Source: Bradyrhizobium cenepequi (lineage in GTDB: Bacteria; Pseudomonadota; Alphaproteobacteria; Rhizobiales; Xanthobacteraceae). Taken from it: 49,689 nucleotides of DNA. Position 1 is the first letter of the stretch, and every line of letters begins with the position of its first letter. Shown here in pieces: positions 16,128-25,600 of this stretch. The notes under the pieces are model-generated. The model was not told the origin of the DNA. It saw only the letters and a list, made by a program, of their open reading frames with translations, and did no database searches. The stretch is taken from contig NZ_JAGKJI010000048.1 in the NCBI RefSeq assembly GCF_020329485.1, positions 1-49,689 of the forward strand, read 5' to 3'. Both the position numbers and the translations under genes were made by a program.

Positions 16128-16553
16128 ATGACACCCGAGCAAGTCAAACTCGTGCAGGAGAGCTTTGCCAAGGTCGCGCCGATTTCCGAGCAGGCCGCGA
16201 GCATCTTCTACGATCGCCTGTTCGAGGTCGCGCCGGCGGTAAGGGCGATGTTTCCGTCCGACATGACCGAGCAGCGCAGGAAGCTGATGGCGACGCTGGC
16301 GGTAGTCGTGAACGGCCTCTCCAATCTCGCATCCGTGCTGCCCGCCGCGAGCGCGCTCGCCAAGCGGCACGTCAGCTATGGTGCCAGGCCGGAGCATTAT
16401 CCCGCTGTCGGCGGTGCGCTGTTGTGGACCCTGGAGAAGGGCCTCGGCGATGCCTGGACGCCGGAGGTCGCGGAAGCCTGGACCGCGGCCTATGGCACGC
16501 TGTCCGGCTACATGATTTCGGAAGCCTACGGCACCATCCAGGCTGCCGAATAG
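16128..16553 (+). CDS. bjgb: Single-domain globin (Bjgb-like)
   Basis: 141 residues, one globin fold of the flavohaemoglobin type without the reductase domain. The proximal haem His is His81 (KRHVSYGARPEHYP) and the distal B10 Tyr is Tyr28 (IFYDRLF), both typical of nitric-oxide-handling globins. In Bradyrhizobium the homologue Bjgb is encoded with the nitrate reductase and detoxifies NO formed during nitrate assimilation. Here it sits between the nrt ATPase and the FAD reductase, which could supply its electrons. A caggag ribosome-binding site precedes the ATG. Confidence 0.9.
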   Translation: MTPEQVKLVQESFAKVAPISEQAASIFYDRLFEVAPAVRAMFPSDMTEQRRKLMATLAVVVNGLSNLASVLPAASALAKRHVSYGARPEHYPAVGGALLWTLEKGLGDAWTPEVAEAWTAAYGTLSGYMISEAYGTIQAAE

Positions 16554-16564
16554 GGGAATGCACC

Positions 16565-17773
16565 GTGAGCGAACCGCTGGTCATTGTCGGCAACGGGATG
16601 GCGGCTGCGCGCCTGGTCGATGAATTGTCGAAGGTGGCGCTCGGGCGCTACGCCATCGCGGTGATCGGCAACGAGCCGCGGTTGGCCTACAACCGCGTGT
16701 TGTTGTCCTCCGTCCTTGCCGGCGAGACCACCTCGGAGGATATCGAGCTCAAGCCTGCATCGTGGTGGCGCGACCGCGGCGTCACCCTGAAATATGGCTG
16801 CGTTGCCACCGAAATCGATGTCGGCCGCCGCGAGCTGAAGATCGATGGCGAGGAGAGCATAGCATATTCGAAACTGGTGCTGACGACCGGCTCGTCGGCG
16901 CTGCGGCTCAACGTGCCGGGCGCCGATCTCGCCGGCGTGTACACGTTTCGCGACAGCCGCGATGTCGACCTGTTGTTGGCGCTCGCCGCGCGGAAGACAC
17001 GTGTCGTGGTGATCGGCGGCGGATTGCTCGGACTTGAAGCCGCCTATGGCCTTGCGAAAGCCGGCGCGCCGGTGACGCTGGTGCACCTGATGGATCGGCT
17101 GATGGAGCGCCAGCTCGATGCGCCGGCAGCCTCGCTCTTGAAGTCGCTGGTCGAGAAGAAGGGCATCGAGATCCTGCTCGAGGCCAGCACCGCGCGCATC
17201 CACGGGCAGGGCCGCGTCAAACGCGTCGAGCTCGCGGATGGACGGCTGATCAAGGCGGACGCCGTGATCTTCGCCGCCGGCATCCGGCCGAACGTCGCGT
17301 TGGCGAAGGAAGCCGGCATTGCCGTCAACCGTGGCATCGTGGTTGACGATCAGTTACAGACCACCGCCGAAGGCGTGTTCGCGATCGGCGAATGCGCCGA
17401 GCATCGCGGCATCTGCTACGGCCTGGTCGAGCCGGCCTATGAGCAGGCGCGCGTGCTGGCGCGGCATCTTGCCGGGCAGGATGTCGCCTATGCCGGCAGC
17501 ATCGTGGCAACCAATTTGAAAGTGTCCGGTGTCAGCGTGTTTTCCGCCGGCGATTTCATGGGCGCCGAAGGCAGCGAGAGCATCGTGTTCAGCGACGTTA
17601 ACCACGGCACCTACAAGAAGCTCGTGATCGCAGACGGGCGGCTGACCGGCGCGGTCCTGATCGGCGACACCACCGATGCGCTCTGGTATCTCGACTTGAT
17701 CCGCAGCCAGCATCCGGTTGCCAAGATCCGCGGCGACATGATGTTCGGCCGTTCGCTGGCGGAGGCGGCATGA
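16565..17773 (+). CDS. flp: FAD-dependent NAD(P)H oxidoreductase of the nitrate cluster (Flp)
   Basis: 402 residues starting at a GTG (16565) with aggggaa upstream. The protein has two dinucleotide-binding folds: an FAD site at the N-terminus (VIVGNGMAAARL, about residues 6-17), an NAD(P) site in the middle (VVVIGGGLLGLEAAYGLA, about 142-159) and the C-terminal FAD motif FAIGECAEH. It resembles NirB N-terminal and rubredoxin-reductase-like flavoproteins. In Bradyrhizobium the equivalent Flp passes electrons from NAD(P)H to the nitrate reductase and probably to the globin. It starts 11 bases after the globin stop, and its stop overlaps the nasC start. Confidence 0.9.
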   Translation: MSEPLVIVGNGMAAARLVDELSKVALGRYAIAVIGNEPRLAYNRVLLSSVLAGETTSEDIELKPASWWRDRGVTLKYGCVATEIDVGRRELKIDGEESIAYSKLVLTTGSSALRLNVPGADLAGVYTFRDSRDVDLLLALAARKTRVVVIGGGLLGLEAAYGLAKAGAPVTLVHLMDRLMERQLDAPAASLLKSLVEKKGIEILLEASTARIHGQGRVKRVELADGRLIKADAVIFAAGIRPNVALAKEAGIAVNRGIVVDDQLQTTAEGVFAIGECAEHRGICYGLVEPAYEQARVLARHLAGQDVAYAGSIVATNLKVSGVSVFSAGDFMGAEGSESIVFSDVNHGTYKKLVIADGRLTGAVLIGDTTDALWYLDLIRSQHPVAKIRGDMMFGRSLAEAA

Positions 17774-20472
17774 GCGCCGATCCAGCCCTCCATGCCGTCA
17801 AGACCACCTGCGCCTATTGCGGCGTCGGCTGCGGCGTGCTGGCGACGCCGGACGGCAGCGGCGGCGCCGCGATAGCGGGCGATCCCGATCATCCTGCCAA
17901 TTTCGGACGCCTGTGCTCGAAGGGCTCCGCGCTCGGCGAGACACTGGGGCTGTCGAACCGGTTGCTGCATCCGATGATCCGCTGCGACAACGGGATGGAG
18001 CACATCGCCTGGAGCGACGCGCTCGACCATGTCGCGCACCGCTTCAAGTACATCATCGCCCGCGACGGTCCCGGCGCGGTCGCGTTCTATCTCTCCGGCC
18101 AGTTGCTGACGGAGGATTATTACGTCGCCAACAAGCTGATGAAGGGTTTCATCGGCAGCGCCAATGTCGATACCAATTCGCGGCTGTGCATGTCCTCCTC
18201 CGTGGCCGGCCACCGCCGCGCCTTCGGCGCCGACACCGTGCCCGGCTGTTACGAGGATCTCGAACAGGCCGACCTCCTGGTGCTGGTCGGCTCCAACGCC
18301 GCCTGGTGCCATCCGGTGCTGTTCCAGCGCATGCTGGTCAACAAGCAGCAGCGCGGCGCGCGCGTGGTGGTGATCGATCCGCGGCGCACCGATACCGCTG
18401 GCGACGCCGATCTGTTCCTCGGCCTGAAGCCGGGGACCGATACTGCGCTGTTCTGCGGCTTGCTGGTGCATCTCGCCGATAACGGCGCGCTTGATCACAC
18501 CTATATCGATCTCTATACGGCCGGCTTCGACGAGGCGCTCGCGCGCGCCCGCGGCATGGCCGGCAGCGTCGCGGCGACGGCGCTCGCCACCGGCCTCTCC
18601 GAGCAGGACGTCGCGACGTTCTTCAAGATGTTCGCCAGCACGCCGCGCGTGGTCACCCTGTATTCGCAGGGCGTCAACCAGTCGGCGCAGGGCACCGACA
18701 AGGTCAACGCCATCCTCAACTGCCACCTCGCCACGGGCCGCATCGGCAAGGTCGGCGCCTCGCCATTCTCGCTGACGGGACAACCGAACGCGATGGGCGG
18801 GCGCGAGGTCGGCGGACTCGCCAACCAGCTCGCCGCCCACATGGCGTTCACGCCGCCGGATATCGACCGCGTGCGGCGTTTCTGGAAGGCGCCGCGCATC
18901 GCCACCCATGAGGGGTTGAAGGCGGTGCAGATGTTCGAGGCGATCGGGCGTGGCCAGATCAAGGCGCTGTGGGTGATGGGCACCAACCCGGCGGTGTCGC
19001 TGCCGGATGCGGACGCCGCGCGCGAGGCGCTGAAGAAGCTCGAACTGTTTGTGGTGTCGGAGAATGTCCGCTCCAACGACACCGTGGATGCCGGCGCGCA
19101 TGTGCTGTTGCCAGCGCAGGCCTGGGGCGAGAAATCGGGGACTGTGACCAATTCCGAGCGCCGCATCTCGCGCCAGCGCGCCTTCCTGGCGTCGCCCGGC
19201 GAGGCGAAGCCGGACTGGTGGATCCTTTGTGAAGTCGCAAAGCGGCTCGGCTTTGGCGCTGCGTTCGACTTCAAGTCCGCGGCGGACATCTTCCGCGAGC
19301 ACGCCGCGCTGTCGGCATTCGAGAATAACGGCACCAGGGATTTCGATATCGGCACGCTGACGTCATTGTCGGAGGAAGCCTTCGATGCGATGGCGCCGGT
19401 GCAATGGCCGGTGCGGCAGGATGCGTCGCCGCAGCCGCGCTTCTTCGCGGAGGGCGGCTTCTTCATCAACGATCGCAAGGCGCGCTTTGTCGCGCCGGAA
19501 ATTCCGGCGTTGCGCACCGAGACCACACCGGCGCGGCCCTTGCGGCTCAATACGGGCCGCATCCGCGACCAATGGCACACGATGACACGCACCGGCGCGA
19601 GCCCGAGGCTCGGCCAGCATCTACCCGAGCCGTTCGTGGAGGTTCACCCTGATGATGCGCTGCGCTACGGCGTCACCGACGGCAGCTTTGCCCGCGTCAC
19701 CACCGACTACGGGCAATGCACGCTCCGCGTCGTCGTCAGCGAGCGCCAGCAGCGCGGCATGCTGTTTGCGCCGATCCACTGGAGCGAGGCCACCGCGACC
19801 GGCGCCCGCGTCGGCTCGCTGGTCGCACCCTTCACCGATCCGTTCTCCGGCCAGCCCGAGAACAAGGCGACGCCGGCCTCGATCGCTCCTTACGAATATG
19901 TGTTCCGCGGCTTCGCGCTGTCGCGTCAGCCGCTGCAATTGCCTGTTCATGCCTGGGTCGCGCGCGTCGCGGTCAATGGCGGCCACGGCTACCTGTTCGC
20001 CGACAATGGCGACCTTCTGGGCTGGCAGCTCTGGCTTCGAATGCACACCGAAGGCGACCTCGCCGAATACAAGGATTTCGGCGGCGGCATTTACCGCGGC
20101 GCCTCTTTCAGCACTGGTCGTATCGAGACGTGTCTGTTCATCGGTCCCGCCTCGGATGCCGGCGACTGGAACGTGGTGAAAAGCCTGTTTGCCACCGATG
20201 CGCTCAACGACGAGCAGCGCCGCATGCTGCTGTCGGGCAAGTCGGCGGACGGACTCTCCAATGCCGGCCCGATCGTCTGCGCCTGCTTTGGCGTCGGCCG
20301 AGCCACGATCTGCGATGCGATCGCCGCCGGCGCGACTTCTCCGGCAGAGATCGGCACCAAGCTCAAGGCCGGCACCAATTGCGGTTCGTGCATCCCCGAA
20401 CTGAAGCGGCTGATTGCGCAGAGCGTTGTTGCTTCTGGTGACGAGCCAGGTCGCCTGACTGCAACGAACTGA
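17770..20472 (+). CDS. nasC: Assimilatory nitrate reductase, molybdopterin catalytic subunit
   Basis: 900 residues. An N-terminal [4Fe-4S] ferredoxin-like site uses Cys14, Cys17, Cys21 and Cys49 (CAYCGVGCGV...LCSKG). The molybdopterin oxidoreductase core follows (about 60-560), with the NTNSRLCMSS region near residue 137. A molydopterin-binding C-terminal barrel covers about 590-710. At the very end is a BFD-like [2Fe-2S] domain with Cys837, Cys839, Cys871 and Cys874. It reduces nitrate to nitrite in the cytoplasm, with electrons from the Flp flavoprotein. The ATG overlaps the flp stop (ATGA). No nitrite reductase is encoded in the window. Confidence 0.95.
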   Translation: MSADPALHAVKTTCAYCGVGCGVLATPDGSGGAAIAGDPDHPANFGRLCSKGSALGETLGLSNRLLHPMIRCDNGMEHIAWSDALDHVAHRFKYIIARDGPGAVAFYLSGQLLTEDYYVANKLMKGFIGSANVDTNSRLCMSSSVAGHRRAFGADTVPGCYEDLEQADLLVLVGSNAAWCHPVLFQRMLVNKQQRGARVVVIDPRRTDTAGDADLFLGLKPGTDTALFCGLLVHLADNGALDHTYIDLYTAGFDEALARARGMAGSVAATALATGLSEQDVATFFKMFASTPRVVTLYSQGVNQSAQGTDKVNAILNCHLATGRIGKVGASPFSLTGQPNAMGGREVGGLANQLAAHMAFTPPDIDRVRRFWKAPRIATHEGLKAVQMFEAIGRGQIKALWVMGTNPAVSLPDADAAREALKKLELFVVSENVRSNDTVDAGAHVLLPAQAWGEKSGTVTNSERRISRQRAFLASPGEAKPDWWILCEVAKRLGFGAAFDFKSAADIFREHAALSAFENNGTRDFDIGTLTSLSEEAFDAMAPVQWPVRQDASPQPRFFAEGGFFINDRKARFVAPEIPALRTETTPARPLRLNTGRIRDQWHTMTRTGASPRLGQHLPEPFVEVHPDDALRYGVTDGSFARVTTDYGQCTLRVVVSERQQRGMLFAPIHWSEATATGARVGSLVAPFTDPFSGQPENKATPASIAPYEYVFRGFALSRQPLQLPVHAWVARVAVNGGHGYLFADNGDLLGWQLWLRMHTEGDLAEYKDFGGGIYRGASFSTGRIETCLFIGPASDAGDWNVVKSLFATDALNDEQRRMLLSGKSADGLSNAGPIVCACFGVGRATICDAIAAGATSPAEIGTKLKAGTNCGSCIPELKRLIAQSVVASGDEPGRLTATN

Positions 20473-20482
20473 GCAGCCAATC

Positions 20483-20588
20483 CCTCATGGTGCGGAGCGC
20501 GCAGCGCGTCTCGAACCATGAGGCCCCGATCTCGCCCGCGGCCCATCCTTCGAGACGCGCGCGATGCGCGCTCCTCAGGATGAGGTCT
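20483..20588. repeat. Palindromic repeat (catggtg/aggatgag family), copy 1
   Basis: Just after nasC: one unit built around ctcatggt...accatgag with a gcgcgcagcgcg core, and a second around catccttcgaga...ctcctcaggatg. The same two units, in opposite order, lie at 21588-21697. The pair thus brackets the SMP-30 gene between them. Confidence 0.8.
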
Positions 20589-20671
20589 GAGTGCGATGCA
20601 CTCGCGAGGGGAGACACTGCCGCGCATGTCCTCTATGGTGCCGCCCATTCCGCTAACGGGTGAACCAAGAC

Positions 20672-21574
20672 ATGTTGTACCTGGAAACGCCGCCGAAACT
20701 GATCGAGACCACGATCTTCTCCGCCATGCCGGACGAATTCCGGCGCAAGCAGTCGACCGAATGGGCCGATGCCAATCGCCCGGGTCAGCCAACCGATTGC
20801 TTCATCGAAGGCCCGTCGTTCGATGCCGATGGCAATCTCTACATCGTCGATATTCCCTTTGGCCGCATCTTCAGGATTTCGCCTGACAGGAAATGGTCGC
20901 TGGCCGTCGAATATCAGGGATGGCCGAACGGGCTGAAGATCGATTCCAGGGGGCGCATTTTCGTCGCTGACTACAGGCACGGCATCATGGAGTTTGATGC
21001 GCGGGCAGGGCGGATGTATCAGGTGCTGACCTCGCGCAATTCGGAGTCGTTCCGCGGCTGCAATGATCTGCACATCGCCTCCAACGGCGATATCTATTTC
21101 ACGGACCAGGGCCAGACCGGCCTGCATGATCCGAGCGGCCGGGTCTATCGCCTGCGCGCGAGCGGCCAGCTCGACTGTTTGATCCACACCGGAGTCAGCC
21201 CGAACGGGCTGGTGCTCGATCCGCACGAGGCGGTGCTGTTCGTCGCGATGACCCGCGACAACGCGGTGTGGCGCGCGCCGTTCATGAAGGACGGCAGTGT
21301 GTCGAAGGTCGGGCGCTTCTGCTCGATGTTCGGCCCCGGCGGTCCTGATGGCATCACGATGGACAAAGCCGGCCGGCTGTTCGTCGCCCATGTCTCGCTC
21401 GGTCACGTCTTCGTGTTCGCACCATCAGGCGAGCTGATCGCGCGCATCAAGTCCTGCGCCGGCAGTGCCGTCACCAATGTCGCGATCGGTGGCGAGAACC
21501 GCGACCGGCTTTACATCACGGAATCCGCGACAGGCACGGTGCTGGTGGCCGATATCAGCGTGCTGGATCGTTGA
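20672..21574 (+). CDS. SMP-30/gluconolactonase-family protein
   Basis: 300 residues from the ATG at 20672 (a GTG at 20660 is also possible; neither has a clear ribosome-binding site). The repeated strand patterns of a six-bladed propeller are visible: EGPSFDADGNLYIVDI, NGLKIDSRGRIFVAD, GCNDLHIASNGDIYFTD, SPNGLVLDPHEAVLFVA and DGITMDKAGRLFVAH. The Glu, Asn and Asp metal ligands of lactonases sit in these blades. Family members hydrolyse sugar or other lactones. It stands alone between repeats, 200 bases from nasC, so it is unlikely to belong to the nitrate operon. The substrate is unknown. Confidence 0.85.
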   Translation: MLYLETPPKLIETTIFSAMPDEFRRKQSTEWADANRPGQPTDCFIEGPSFDADGNLYIVDIPFGRIFRISPDRKWSLAVEYQGWPNGLKIDSRGRIFVADYRHGIMEFDARAGRMYQVLTSRNSESFRGCNDLHIASNGDIYFTDQGQTGLHDPSGRVYRLRASGQLDCLIHTGVSPNGLVLDPHEAVLFVAMTRDNAVWRAPFMKDGSVSKVGRFCSMFGPGGPDGITMDKAGRLFVAHVSLGHVFVFAPSGELIARIKSCAGSAVTNVAIGGENRDRLYITESATGTVLVADISVLDR

Positions 21575-21587
21575 CGCAGCCGGGCTG

Positions 21588-21697
21588 CATCCTTCGAGAC
21601 GCCGCGGAGCGGCTCCTCAGGATGAGGTCTGACAAGGGGCAATGATGTTAGACCCTCATGGTGAGGAGCGCGCAGCACGTCTCGAACCATGAGGCCG
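21588..21697. repeat. Palindromic repeat (catggtg/aggatgag family), copy 2
   Basis: The two units of the element at 20483 occur here in inverted order: catccttcgaga...ctcctcaggatgag, then ctcatggtgagg...ctcgaaccatgagg. It fills the gap before the response-regulator stop and could act as a terminator for the converging genes. Confidence 0.8.
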
Positions 21698-21724
21698 CGG
21701 AACTCGCCATGCGGGACGCCCGCC

Positions 21725-22654
21725 TCACGACTTCCTGTTCTTCGCATTCACCGCGATCGCCGCGGCCGCGGTGCGGTTCTCCACCCCGAGCTTGGAGTAG
21801 ATCTGCTCCAGGTGCTTGTCGACCGTGCGAGGGCTTAGCCCTAAGATCTGCGCGATGTCGCGGTTGGTCTTGCCCTTGGAGAGCCAGGACAACACCTCGC
21901 CCTCGCGTGTGGTGAGGCCGAGCTCGCTGGAGAATTCCGCCGGCATGTCTCCGCTGGTGTCTTTCGCCAGCCGCAGCAGGAACTCGTTGGCGCCAAGCTT
22001 GCCCATAAATTGCAGCCGCAATTGCTCGTTGCCGGGGAACGACGCCATGGTCGTGGTCTTCGTGGTCGTCTTGCCCCTCTGCACGTGCTCGAGCCATTGC
22101 GGAATCGGGGCGGGCAGCACGACGTCGTCATCGCCGTCTTCCGCCAGCGTGTCCGACAGCAGCTTCTGCGCCTGCGGCGTCGCCCACAGGATCTTGCCGC
22201 GGTCGTTGACCGCGAGCAGATAGCGGCCGGAGACGTCGAGCGCGGCGCGCGCGCTCTGCGTCATCCGCGCATTGGCCAGATGCACGCGGATGCGCGCCAG
22301 CATCTCCTGCACCACGATCGGTTTTGTCACATAGTCGACGCCGCCGGCTTCAAGCCCGCGCACGATGTGCTCGGTCTCGGCCAATCCCGTCATGAAGATG
22401 ATCGGCACATGGTCGAGCCCGGCATCGCGCTTCAGCCGGCGGCATGTCTCGAAGCCGTCCATGCCCGGCATCACCGCGTCGAGCAGCACGATATCGGGCG
22501 TGATCTGGTCCACGATCCGCATCGCGGACGCGCCGTCGAGCGCGACCATCACGGTCATGCCGGCGCCGTCGAGCGCGTCGGTCAAGAGCCGCAGCGTCTC
22601 CGGCGAGTCGTCGACGACGAGCGCGACGTCGCGCTTCCTGCTTTCAGTGGTCAT
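21725..22654 (-). CDS. Response regulator: receiver, PAS-like linker and LuxR DNA-binding domain
   Basis: 309 residues. A receiver domain (about 10-125) has the acidic pair Asp15/Asp16, phospho-acceptor Asp59 (DIVLLDAVMPGMDG) and Lys111 (VTKPI). A middle region (about 140-235) looks PAS-like (GRYLLAVNDRGKILWATPQA). A LuxR/FixJ helix-turn-helix (about 245-305; LTTREGEVLSWLSKGKTNRD) completes it. It is a transcription factor activated by phosphorylation. Its start overlaps the end of the sensor kinase gene by 11 bases, so it is very probably that kinase's output. The likely target is the divergent urt/fmd operon. Confidence 0.93.
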   Translation of the reverse strand: MTTESRKRDVALVVDDSPETLRLLTDALDGAGMTVMVALDGASAMRIVDQITPDIVLLDAVMPGMDGFETCRRLKRDAGLDHVPIIFMTGLAETEHIVRGLEAGGVDYVTKPIVVQEMLARIRVHLANARMTQSARAALDVSGRYLLAVNDRGKILWATPQAQKLLSDTLAEDGDDDVVLPAPIPQWLEHVQRGKTTTKTTTMASFPGNEQLRLQFMGKLGANEFLLRLAKDTSGDMPAEFSSELGLTTREGEVLSWLSKGKTNRDIAQILGLSPRTVDKHLEQIYSKLGVENRTAAAAIAVNAKNRKS

Positions 22655-25600
22655 AGCTGTGCAGCGCCTTCAGGGTCGCCATGTACTGATCGAGGTCGAA
22701 GCGATCGACCAATGAGCGCATCTGCGCGACGAAATCGGCATGCTCGGGATATTCAGTTCCGATCTCGTCGAGCTTGAGCTGGATCGCCCGGATATAGCCG
22801 AGTTGCCCGAGGCCGATCAGTTCCTCGATATATTTCACCGGCGGCCGCGAGCCGCTCTCCGGTCGCCACGGCGGCAGGGGTATCTCATCGGCCTCGTGCT
22901 GCCACTCGAGCTTGAGAAGCAGCCGGATGGTTTCGAGCAGGCGCGGGATGTCGATCGGTTTCATCAGGTAGCCGTCATGGAACGGCTGCGCGAGCGGCGC
23001 GCCATGCGCCTCCAGCGCGCTCGCCGAGATCATCAGGATGCGGGCCTGGTGATGGCCGGTCGAGCGCAGCGCCTCCGCCACGGTCCAGCCGTCCATGCCG
23101 GGCATGGAGATGTCGAGCAGGAACAGGTCCGGCCGGCAATGCTGCGCCAGCGCCAAACAGCCAGGACCATCGGGCGCGCTGAGCAGGATGAAGCCGAGCG
23201 GCGCCAGCACTTCGCGCAAGAGGTCGCGGTGCGTCGGATCATCGTCGGTGATCAGGACGGTCTTGCGCGGCCCGTGATAGCCATAGACCGGCGCGTCGGT
23301 CGGCGCGCTGCGGCGTGGGTTGGTGACCTCCGACAGCAATATCTTGACGCGGAACGTGCTGCCGACGCCGACCGTGCTGGTCACCTTGATGTCGCCGCCC
23401 ATCACGCCCGCGAGCAACCGGCTGATGGTCAGTCCGAGCCCGGTGCCGGTGTGCGGCTGGGCGGCGCCGAGTGCGCCGCGCTCGAACGGCGCGAAGATGC
23501 GCTCGAGATCATCGGGCTGGATGCCGGGGCCAGTGTCGATCACCTCGAATTCGGCGACCGGGCTGCGGTAGTGCACTACGAATTGCACATGGCCGGATTG
23601 GGTGAACTTGATCGCGTTCGATAGCAGGTTGATCAAGATCTGCCGCAGCCGCTTCTCGTCGGCATAGACCACGACCGGCAGCACGGCGGGCCGCTTGAAC
23701 ACGAAATCGATGCCCTTGGCGGCCGCCTGCAGGCGGAACATCCCGACGAGCTGGTCGAGGAAATCATTCAGCCGCACCTCGTCGCGCGACAGATACAGCC
23801 GTCCGGCCTCGATCTTGGAGATATCGAGGATACCGTCGATCAGTCCGGACAGATGATCTGCGCTGCGGCGGACCACACGCACTTGCTCGCGCGGCCGTGT
23901 CTGCAAGGTAGTGTCCTGCTCCAGCAGTTGCGCATAGCCGGAGATCGCGTTCAGCGGCGAGCGCAGCTCGTGGCTGAGGCCGACGATATAGCGGCTCTTG
24001 GCGAGGTTGGCGGATTCGGCGACTTCCTTGGCGCGCTGCAGTTCGGCGTCGGTGCGCTTGTGGGCGTCGATTTCCTGGATCAGCAGCGCGGTCTGCCGCC
24101 GCGTCTCTTCCTCCGCCGCGCGCCGGCTCTGCTGTGCCAGCACGAACAGCCAGGCGACGACGCCGATAATGATCGTCAGCGCAAAAAATACTTTCCACAG
24201 CACGTCCGACAATAGATCGCCGGCCTGCACGGTCGCGGAGGTCTGCAGATAGATAAGGCCGAGCACCAGCCCGACCAGCCCTGCGGAGACCGCGAACACG
24301 CCGAGATAGTGTCCAAGCTGCGAATTGATGCGGGCATAGATCGGCTGCGGCAGCAATTTGCCCAGCGTCTCGGACACCTGCGCCTGGATCCGCGCATGCG
24401 GCTTGCAGAGGTCGTGGCAGCGCGCGTCCAGCGAGCAGCACAAGGAGCAGATCGGTCCGGCATAAGCGGGGCAGGCGGCCATGTCCTCTGGCTCGAACGA
24501 ATGCTCGCAGATGCAACACTGGATCTGCTCGAGGTTCTGCCAGCTCCGCTTCGGCTTGCGCGCGATGTAGTATTTGCCGTTGGTGGCCCAGGCGATCAGG
24601 GGCGCGACGACGAAAGCGACCGCCAGCGCGACGAAGGCAGAGAGCGCCTTCGCGGTCGGTCCGAACACGCCGTAGAAGGCGCTGATCGAGACGATGGTCG
24701 CGATCAGCATCGCGCCGACGCCGACCGGGTTGATGTCGCAGAGATGCGCGCGCTTGAACTCGATGTGCTGCGGCCGCAAGCCCAGCGGCTTGTTGATGAC
24801 GAGATCGGCGACCAGCGCCCCGACCCAGGCGATCGCGACATTGGAATAGAGCGCGAGCGTCTGCTCCAGCGCCTTGTAGACGCCGATCTCCATCAAGAGC
24901 AGCGCGACGATGACGTTGAAGACCAGCCAGACAACGCGGCCGGGATGGCTGTGGGTGAGGCGGGAGAAGAAGTTCGACCAGGCGATAGAGCCGGCATAGG
25001 CGTTGGTGACGTTGATCTTCACCTGCGACAGGATCACGAAGGTGCCCGTCAGCGCCAGTGCCAGATCCGGCTGCGACAGCACGTATTGATAGGCTTCCAG
25101 ATACATGTTCGCGGGCTCGGCGGCGTGCTCGGTGGAGACGCCGTGGCTCAGCGCGAAGAACGCGAGGAACGACCCGGCCAGCAGCTTCAGCGCGCCCAGA
25201 ACGATCCAGCCGGGCCCCGCGCTGAGGAGCGCGATCCACCAGGCCCGCCGCGAGGTGCGCCGGTCGCGCGGCAGGAAGCGAAGGAAGTCGACCTGCTCGC
25301 CGATCTGCGCCACCAGCGAGAACACCACGGACGCCGCGGTGCCGAACAGCAGCAGGTCAATCTGGCCGGAAGGGTCGCCATGCTCGCCGGCGAAGTGGCG
25401 CCACTCGATGAAGGAACGCGGATGGGCATAGGCGATCGCGGCAAAGGGCAGGATGTGCAGCACGATCCAGAGCGGCTGCGTCCATAGCTGGAAGCGGCTG
25501 ATCAGGGTGATGCCGTAGACCACCAGCGGGATGATCACGACGGCGCTGATGAGATAGCCGATCGGCCGCGGGATGCCGAAGCACATCTCTAACGCGGTCG

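Noticed and set aside
17611..19302. 563-codon open frame antisense to nasC and flp
   Set aside because: Composition is that of a shadow frame; the nitrate reductase motifs on the other strand are unambiguous.
24309..25487. 392-codon frame antisense to the permease part of the kinase
   Set aside because: Arg/Asp/Gln-rich shadow composition; the coding strand shows clear membrane helices.
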